Source: Ramlibacter rhizophilus (GTDB lineage: Bacteria > Pseudomonadota > Gammaproteobacteria > Burkholderiales > Burkholderiaceae_C). From it: DNA of 64,000 nucleotides. Position 1 is the stretch's first letter, and every line of letters begins with the position of its first letter. Under the pieces are notes generated by a model. It made no database searches. It was not told the origin of the DNA and saw only the letters and a program-made list of their open reading frames with translations. Made by a program: the position numbers and the translations under genes. The DNA is taken from the NCBI RefSeq assembly GCF_004681965.1, contig NZ_SMLL01000003.1, forward strand, positions 678,704 to 742,703. Direction: 5' to 3'. This document shows positions 59,237-64,000 of this stretch, one piece after another.

Positions 59237-60283
59237 ATGTCCAGCCGCCGCATCAGCCGCCGCACCTTCACCACGGCAGCCGTCTTCGCGGCGGCCGTGG
59301 GCGTGCCGCTGGTGCGTGCCCAGGGCGCGCGGCCGGAGCGCTCGCGCGTGACCATCGTGCACGGCAGCCGATCGTCCATCCCCGCGCTGCCGCTGACCAT
59401 CGCCGAGCAGCTCGGCTACTTCCGCGCCGAGGGCGTGGAGGTGGAGTTCGTCGAGCAGGCGCCGGCGGCCCGTTCGCTGCAGGACGGCGGCGCCGGGCCC
59501 GGGGACGTGGTCTGCGGGCCCTTCGAGCAGGTCGTCCAGCTGCAGGGCCGCGGCCAGTTCTTCCAGTCCTTCGTGCTGCAGGGGCGCGCACCGCAGGTGG
59601 CGGTGGGCGTGTCCACGCGCGCCATGCCCGGCTTTCGCGGCGTGGCGCAGCTTCGCGGGCACCGCGTGGGCGTCGCCGCGCCGGGGCTCATGTCCGGCAT
59701 GGTGGCGCGCCTGGTGCTCGCCCGCGGCGGGCTCGACCCGGCGGACGTGAGCTACGTCGGCCTGGGGGCCCAGTGGGAGGCGGTCTCCAGCTTCCGCGCC
59801 GGGCAGCTGGAGGCCATCGCCCACACCGACCCGGTCATCACCCACCTGGAGCAGCGCGGCGAGCTGCGCATCATCGGCGACACCCGCACGCTCAAGGGCA
59901 CGCAGGAGATCTTCGGCGGCCCCATGCCCGCGGGCTGCCTCTACGCGCCGCAGGAGTTCATCCAGAAGAACCCGCTGACCTGCCAGGCCCTGGCCAACGG
60001 CGTGGTGCATGCCCTCAAGTGGCTGCAGACCGCCGGGCCGAGCGACATCATCCGCACGGTGCCGGAGGCCTACTTCATGGCCGACCGGGCCCTGTACCTG
60101 GCGGCGTTCAACAAGGTGCGCGAGGCCATCTCCCCCGACGGCGTGATGGCCGACGAAGCCGTCCGCACCGCCATCCGCACCGTCGCGCGCTTCGACGCCG
60201 CCGTGCGCATCGACCGCATCGACGCCAGTCGGGCCTACACCAATGACTTCGCGCGGCGGGCCAAGGACAAGTTCCACGCCTGA
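59237..60283 (+). CDS. NMT1/TauA-like ABC transporter substrate-binding protein, Tat signal
   Basis: A 348-residue exported protein. The N terminus MSSRRISRRTFTTAAVFAA has a twin-arginine motif (SRRTF), so it is probably exported folded, with cleavage near LVRAQG. The mature part (TIVHGSRSSIPALPLTIAEQ, GYFRAEGVEVEFVE) matches the nitrate/sulfonate/thiamine-precursor binding family. No permease or ATPase genes are adjacent. The ligand is unknown. GGAGAGGAG precedes ATG 59237. Confidence 0.85.
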   Translation: MSSRRISRRTFTTAAVFAAAVGVPLVRAQGARPERSRVTIVHGSRSSIPALPLTIAEQLGYFRAEGVEVEFVEQAPAARSLQDGGAGPGDVVCGPFEQVVQLQGRGQFFQSFVLQGRAPQVAVGVSTRAMPGFRGVAQLRGHRVGVAAPGLMSGMVARLVLARGGLDPADVSYVGLGAQWEAVSSFRAGQLEAIAHTDPVITHLEQRGELRIIGDTRTLKGTQEIFGGPMPAGCLYAPQEFIQKNPLTCQALANGVVHALKWLQTAGPSDIIRTVPEAYFMADRALYLAAFNKVREAISPDGVMADEAVRTAIRTVARFDAAVRIDRIDASRAYTNDFARRAKDKFHA

Positions 60284-60310
60284 ACGGCGGCAGGGTGCTA
60301 GCCTCCCGTC

Positions 60311-60664
60311 ATGCCTCCGAACACCGCCGGCCTGCAGGCCATGCGCGATCTCCTGGCCCTGCTGCCGGCGGCCACGCGCAGCAGCATGGTCGCCATGTAC
60401 CGTGAATCGCTGGACCAGCAGCTCCAGCTCGTCGCCGACGGCCTGGCCGGGCGCGCCGGCGCCGAGGTCCTGCGCGGCGCGCTGCACAAGCTGGCGGGCG
60501 CGGCCGGCATGATGCAGGACCAGCCGCTGTCCGCGGCGGCCCGCGAGCTGGACGACGCCATGCAGGCGGGCGCCGCGCGCCGGGTGCCCGGCCTGCACGC
60601 GCAGCTCCTGGCGCGAAGCGACACCACGCGAGAGGTGTTGCTGCAGGTCGAGGCGGCGGGCTGA
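60311..60664 (+). CDS. HPt-domain phosphotransfer protein
   Basis: A 117-residue, all-helical protein. The HPt signature is LHKLAGAAGMMQDQPLSAAA with phospho-acceptor His59, as in HKLxGxxxxxG proteins. HPt proteins pass phosphate between receiver domains in phosphorelays. It is followed 147 bp later by a broken cheY-like gene, its likely former partner. No hybrid kinase is in the window, so its present phosphodonor must be encoded elsewhere, or the gene is itself on the way to loss. Confidence 0.8.
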   Translation: MPPNTAGLQAMRDLLALLPAATRSSMVAMYRESLDQQLQLVADGLAGRAGAEVLRGALHKLAGAAGMMQDQPLSAAARELDDAMQAGAARRVPGLHAQLLARSDTTREVLLQVEAAG

Positions 60665-60811
60665 TTCCTCGCGGGCGCGCACCGCACCTCGGGCCGGCGC
60701 CGCGAAAAGAGGCCCAAGCCCGCCCCTTGCCACCGCTTCGAGCCGGGCCGTCCACTTCCAGAATCGGCGCGTATTCCTACGCACGCCGGATTCCGGCTTC
60801 ACTGGACAAGC

Positions 60812-60906
60812 ATGCAATCCATTCTCGCGGTGGACGACTCCGCGTCCATGCGCCCGGCGTCGATGCGCTCGACAAGGCCGAGGCCCATGCCGTGGACCTG
60901 GTCCTG
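60812..60906 (+). pseudogene. Remnant of a CheY-like receiver gene
   Basis: ATG 60812 opens MQSILAVDDSASMR (to 60853), a perfect receiver-domain start with the acidic pair. Two bases later, in another frame, GVDALDKAEAHAVDLVL (60856-60906) matches the later part of the same domain, up to just before the phospho-acceptor Asp (the segment normally reads DLVLTDxNMP). About 30-40 residues between them are missing, and everything after is lost. This is an internal deletion plus truncation. The rest of 60665-61008 shows no other gene. Confidence 0.75.
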
Positions 60907-61008
60907 CCGGGGCCGGGCCAGCGGGAAAACACTAGGCCCGCGGCGGTGCGGGGCAGGGCACCATACGCGGCTTTGAATCGTTTCAAGTCATAACGAAGGA
61001 GCCTCCCC

Positions 61009-62046
61009 GTGAACACCGCATCCAAGCGCACCGGCCCGCTGCGTTCCACCGTCGTCGCCACGGCCCTCGGCCTCGCCGCCCTGGCCGCGCACGCCCAGGA
61101 CAAGCCCGTGGAACTGAAGCTGGCGCACTGGGTGCCGCCCAACCACGCCATGTTCAAGACGGCGTGGGAGCCCTGGTCCAAGTCGGTCGAGGCGGCCTCC
61201 AACGGCACCATCAAGGTCCGGATCTTCCCGGCGCAGCAACTGGGCAAGGCCGCCGACCACTACGACATGGCGCGTGACGGCATCGCCGACATGACCTTCG
61301 TCAACCCCGGCTACCAGGCGGGTCGCTTCCCCATCATCGCCGCGGGTGAACTGCCCTTCCTGGTGAGCAAGCCCGGCCCCGCCTCCGCCGCGCTGGACGC
61401 CTGGTACCGCAAGTACGCGCCCACCGAGATGAAGGACGTGAAGGTCTGCCTGGCGCACCTGCACGTGGGCACCATCCACAGCAAGAAGCCGATCACCGAG
61501 CCCTCGCAGATCAAGGGCATGAAGATCCGCTCGTCCAACGGCACCAACGCCGCCTTCGTGTCGCTGCTGGGCGGCACCAACGTGCAGGTGTCCGCGCCCG
61601 AGGCGCGCGACGCGCTGGAAAAGGGCGTGGCCGACGCGCTGTCCTTCCCCTGGGAATCGGTGATCAGCTTCGGCATCGACAAGGCGGTGAAGTACCACAG
61701 CGACATGCGCCTGTACGCCTCCAACTTCGTCTGGGCCATGAACAAGGGCTTCTACGACAAGCTCTCGGCCAGCCAGAAGAAGGTGATCGACGACCACTGC
61801 AACAACGAGTGGGCGGCCAAGGTCGGCGCCGGCTGGGGCGACCTGGAGGACGGCGGCCAGGCCAAGCTGGAAAAAACCGCAGGCCACACCATCGTCAAGC
61901 TCACGCCTGCCCAGGTGGACCAATGGCGCAAGGCCGCCGAGCCCCTGTACGTGCAGTGGGCCCAGGCCGTGGACAAGACCGGCGTGAACGGGCAGCAGGC
62001 CCTGGCCGACCTGCGCCGCGAGATCGACGCGCGCAAGGCCAACTGA
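61009..62046 (+). CDS. dctP: TRAP transporter substrate-binding protein
   Basis: A 345-residue periplasmic receptor. The signal peptide ends near LAAHAQ (about residue 30). The mature domain begins VELKLAHWVPPNHAMFK. The conserved TRAP helix region with the carboxylate-binding Arg is GMKIRSSNGTNAAFVSLLGG, followed by VQVSAPEARDALEKGVADA. It starts with GTG 61009 behind GAAGGAG. It delivers an organic acid to the DctQM permease encoded next. The substrate is not identifiable from sequence alone. Confidence 0.94.
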   Translation: MNTASKRTGPLRSTVVATALGLAALAAHAQDKPVELKLAHWVPPNHAMFKTAWEPWSKSVEAASNGTIKVRIFPAQQLGKAADHYDMARDGIADMTFVNPGYQAGRFPIIAAGELPFLVSKPGPASAALDAWYRKYAPTEMKDVKVCLAHLHVGTIHSKKPITEPSQIKGMKIRSSNGTNAAFVSLLGGTNVQVSAPEARDALEKGVADALSFPWESVISFGIDKAVKYHSDMRLYASNFVWAMNKGFYDKLSASQKKVIDDHCNNEWAAKVGAGWGDLEDGGQAKLEKTAGHTIVKLTPAQVDQWRKAAEPLYVQWAQAVDKTGVNGQQALADLRREIDARKAN

Positions 62047-62068
62047 GCACGGGGCGGTCCACGGTTTG

Positions 62069-62587
62069 ATGAATCGCTTCCTTGCCGCCACCGAGCTGGT
62101 GGCGGCCTTCTTCCTGCTCGCCATCGCGCTGCTCACCGCGGGCAACGTGCTGCTGCGTGACCTCTTCGCCATCCAGATCCCGGACTGGTTCGATGGCGCC
62201 CGCATGCTGCAGGGCATCGCGCTGTTCTGGGGCGTGGCCCTGACCACCTACTACGGCAGCCACATCTGCGTCGATCTGCTCTGGGAACACCTGGGCGCGC
62301 GCGGACGCCGCGTCATCGACCTGCTGGCCACCGCCATCGTGCTCGCCTTCCTCGCGCCCATGGCCTGGATGATCTGGATCAAGGTCGGCAGCACCGGCAC
62401 GCAAGGCACCATGGACCTGCGCCTGCCGCTGGTCTGGTTCTATGGCGTGGCCGCGGTCGGCGCCGTGGTGGCAGCCGTGCTGGCCCTGGTGCGGCTCGTG
62501 TACCTCGCCACCGGTCGCGACGAGCGGCTCATCCCGAACCTGGTGGACGGCCAGGACGCCCCCAACGAACCGCGTGCCAACGTCTGA
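62069..62587 (+). CDS. dctQ: TRAP transporter small permease
   Basis: A 172-residue membrane protein with four helices, the size and pattern of DctQ. Landmarks are ALLTAGNVLLRDLFAIQIPD, FWGVALTTYYGSHICVDLLW and DLRLPLVWFYGVAAVG. It supports the large permease DctM. ATG 62069 is preferred over the TTG one codon earlier. It lies 22 bp after dctP and overlaps the dctM start (TGATG). Confidence 0.93.
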   Translation: MNRFLAATELVAAFFLLAIALLTAGNVLLRDLFAIQIPDWFDGARMLQGIALFWGVALTTYYGSHICVDLLWEHLGARGRRVIDLLATAIVLAFLAPMAWMIWIKVGSTGTQGTMDLRLPLVWFYGVAAVGAVVAAVLALVRLVYLATGRDERLIPNLVDGQDAPNEPRANV

Positions 62588-63888
62588 TGGATCGTGATCT
62601 TGTCGCCCTCCTGGGCTTTTTGGGCATGTTCGCCCTCATGGCCCTGCGCGTGCCCATCGGCATCGCCATGGCCATCGCGGGCGTCTGCGGCTTCGCGGCC
62701 CTGACCAGCTGGGGCCCGGGCATGAACCTGCTGGCCAACGTGCCCCTGTCGGTACTGACCGACTACAACCTCACCGTCATCCCCATGTTCATCCTCATGG
62801 GCGCCTTCGCTTCGCGCGGCGGCATGAGCGGCGAGTTGTTCAAGGCCGGCCGCGCCTGGCTCGGGCACCTGCGCGGCGGCCTGGCCATGGCCTCGGTCGC
62901 CGCCTGCGGGGGCTTCGCGGCCATCAACGGCTCCTCGGTCGCCACCGCCGCCACCATGGCGCAGGTGGCGCTTCCGGAGATGCGCCGTGCCGGCTACCAC
63001 CCGGGCCTCTCGGCGGGCCTCGTGGCCGCGGGCGGCACGCTGGGCATCATGATCCCGCCCTCGGTGATCTTCGTGCTCTACGGGATCATGACCGAGACCG
63101 ACATCAAGAAGCTCTTCGCCGCCGGCGTGATCCCGGGCCTCATGGCCGTGGCCTTCTACTTTGCCGTGGTGCAGATCATCAGCCGCCTGCGGCCGGACCT
63201 GCTCCCGCGCGGCGAAGCGCACACCTGGTCCGAGCGCCTGTCCTCCCTCAAGGACCTGTGGGCCGTGGTGCTGCTGTTCCTCTTCGTGCTGGGCGGCATC
63301 TACGGCGGCCTCTTCACCGTCTCCGAAGGCGCAGGGGTCGGTGCCACCGGAACGCTCGTGATCGGCCTCGTGCGCCGGCGCCTGGGCTATCGCGAGATCA
63401 AGGCCGCCATGATCGACACGCTGCGCGTGTCCTCGGCCATCATGATCATCGTGGTCGGCGCCTTTCTCTTCGGCTACTTCCTCACCATCACCCAGTTCAC
63501 GCAGAAATCGGTGGACTTCCTGGTCGGCCTGCCGATCGGCCCCTATGGCGTGCTGGCGCTGATCCTGGTGGGCTACTTCATCCTCGGCGCGATCATGGAC
63601 GAACTGGCCATGATCCTGCTCACGGTGCCCATCGTGTTCCCGGCCATGATGCAGCTGGGCTTCGATCCGATCTGGTTCGGCGTGATCATCGTCATGGCCG
63701 TGACCTTCGGCATGATCTGCCCGCCCATCGGCATCAACGTGTTCGTCATCAACTCGATAGCGCGGGACATCACCCTGGGCGGCATTTACCGGGGGACGTT
63801 TCCGTTCATCGCGGCGGATATCGTGAGGCTGGTGATTGTCTGTGCGGTGCCGGGGGTGGCGCTGTGGTTGCCGGGGTTGATCGAGTAG
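62587..63888 (+). CDS. dctM: TRAP transporter large permease
   Basis: A 433-residue membrane protein with about 11-12 helices. Family landmarks are NLTVIPMFILMGAFASRGGM, NGSSVATAATMAQVALPEM, AAGGTLGIMIPPSVIFVLYG and FGMICPPIGINVFVINSIAR. DctM forms the sodium-coupled transport channel with DctQ. It is the last gene in the window, followed by 31 bp of plain sequence and the start of a repeat element. Confidence 0.95.
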   Translation: MDRDLVALLGFLGMFALMALRVPIGIAMAIAGVCGFAALTSWGPGMNLLANVPLSVLTDYNLTVIPMFILMGAFASRGGMSGELFKAGRAWLGHLRGGLAMASVAACGGFAAINGSSVATAATMAQVALPEMRRAGYHPGLSAGLVAAGGTLGIMIPPSVIFVLYGIMTETDIKKLFAAGVIPGLMAVAFYFAVVQIISRLRPDLLPRGEAHTWSERLSSLKDLWAVVLLFLFVLGGIYGGLFTVSEGAGVGATGTLVIGLVRRRLGYREIKAAMIDTLRVSSAIMIIVVGAFLFGYFLTITQFTQKSVDFLVGLPIGPYGVLALILVGYFILGAIMDELAMILLTVPIVFPAMMQLGFDPIWFGVIIVMAVTFGMICPPIGINVFVINSIARDITLGGIYRGTFPFIAADIVRLVIVCAVPGVALWLPGLIE

Positions 63889-63919
63889 GTCTGCGTGCTC
63901 TCTTTGACGAGCTGATGCT

Positions 63920-64000
63920 TCGTTCGTGGCTTGCCGGGTCTCGCCCCGGCGGGCGACCTACTTTCTTTTGCTTCGCCAAAAGAAAGTAGGCAAAGAAAAG
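63920..64000. repeat. Left end of a second copy of the palindromic repeat element (cut by window edge)
   Basis: These 81 bp match 55271-55351 with one mismatch by eye (CTAGCC there, CTTGCC here), including CGACCTACTTTCTTTTGC and the inner hairpin with AAAGAAAGTAGG. The match runs to the last base of the window, so the element probably continues beyond it. Confidence 0.9.

Noticed and set aside
60727..60993. A single 88-codon frame covering the cheY remnant as a real gene
   Set aside because: Only its middle part has receiver-like sequence; the true receiver start is in another frame, so the frame is a by-product of a deletion.

Overview
This 64 kb window is high-GC DNA (about 70% by eye) from a betaproteobacterium of the order Burkholderiales, most likely Comamonadaceae-like (Variovorax, Ramlibacter or Hydrogenophaga type). 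The reasons are the gene orders (uppS-cdsA-dxr-rseP-bamA-skp-lpxD-fabZ-lpxA-lpxB-rnhB; carA-carB-greA-yhbY/rlmE-ftsH-folP-glmM; trxA-rho-rpmE2), a Bug-type solute-binding protein, a betaproteobacterial-style 4.5S RNA, and the repeat families seen between genes. The genus is inference. No tRNA, rRNA, CRISPR array, phage or intact insertion sequence was recognised.

Layout. Positions 1-11281 hold an envelope-biogenesis operon on the + strand (isoprenoid, phospholipid, outer-membrane protein and lipid A steps, then rnhB and an rRNA methyltransferase). A lone HipA/YjjJ-like kinase gene follows, then carAB, greA, a small membrane protein, divergent yhbY/rlmE, ftsH, an aldose 1-epimerase, folP, glmM, an M14 peptidase and an alpha/beta hydrolase (11380-27015). 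From 27018 to 41645 lies a phosphate-starvation island. It has a PhoB-box promoter in front of an OlsB-like N-acyltransferase, a PlcP-like metallophosphoesterase and a GT4 glycosyltransferase, then ppk and sixA. A divergent ppx / pstSCAB-phoU-phoB-phoR unit follows, with Pho boxes facing both ways. From 41605 to 46885 the minus strand carries a MATE transporter, a PMT-like glycosyltransferase, rpmE2, rho and trxA. Positions 47040-55218 are a mixed region: flavoprotein, sodC, an adhesin/bactofilin-like membrane protein, a second EF-G-like GTPase, a PAP2 phosphatase and a Bug receptor. Positions 55271-55826 are a large non-coding palindromic repeat; ffs (4.5S RNA), dnaX, ybaB and recR follow. 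The end (59237-63888) holds an orphan substrate-binding protein, an HPt protein beside a decayed cheY-like gene, and a TRAP transporter.

The most interesting signals are these. (1) The Pho-boxed olsB-like/plcP-like/GT4 cassette joined to polyphosphate genes looks like a membrane-lipid remodelling system used when phosphate is scarce. (2) dnaX has a nine-adenine slippery run at the end of domain III that would give a short gamma-like product, followed by palindromic repeats that have become in-frame 27-residue protein repeats. (3) A 121-bp element with terminal inverted repeats occurs twice at identical length. (4) A ~556-bp palindromic element starts again at the right edge of the window. (5) Regulatory signals can be read directly, including a greA leader hairpin and a heat-shock-like ftsH promoter.
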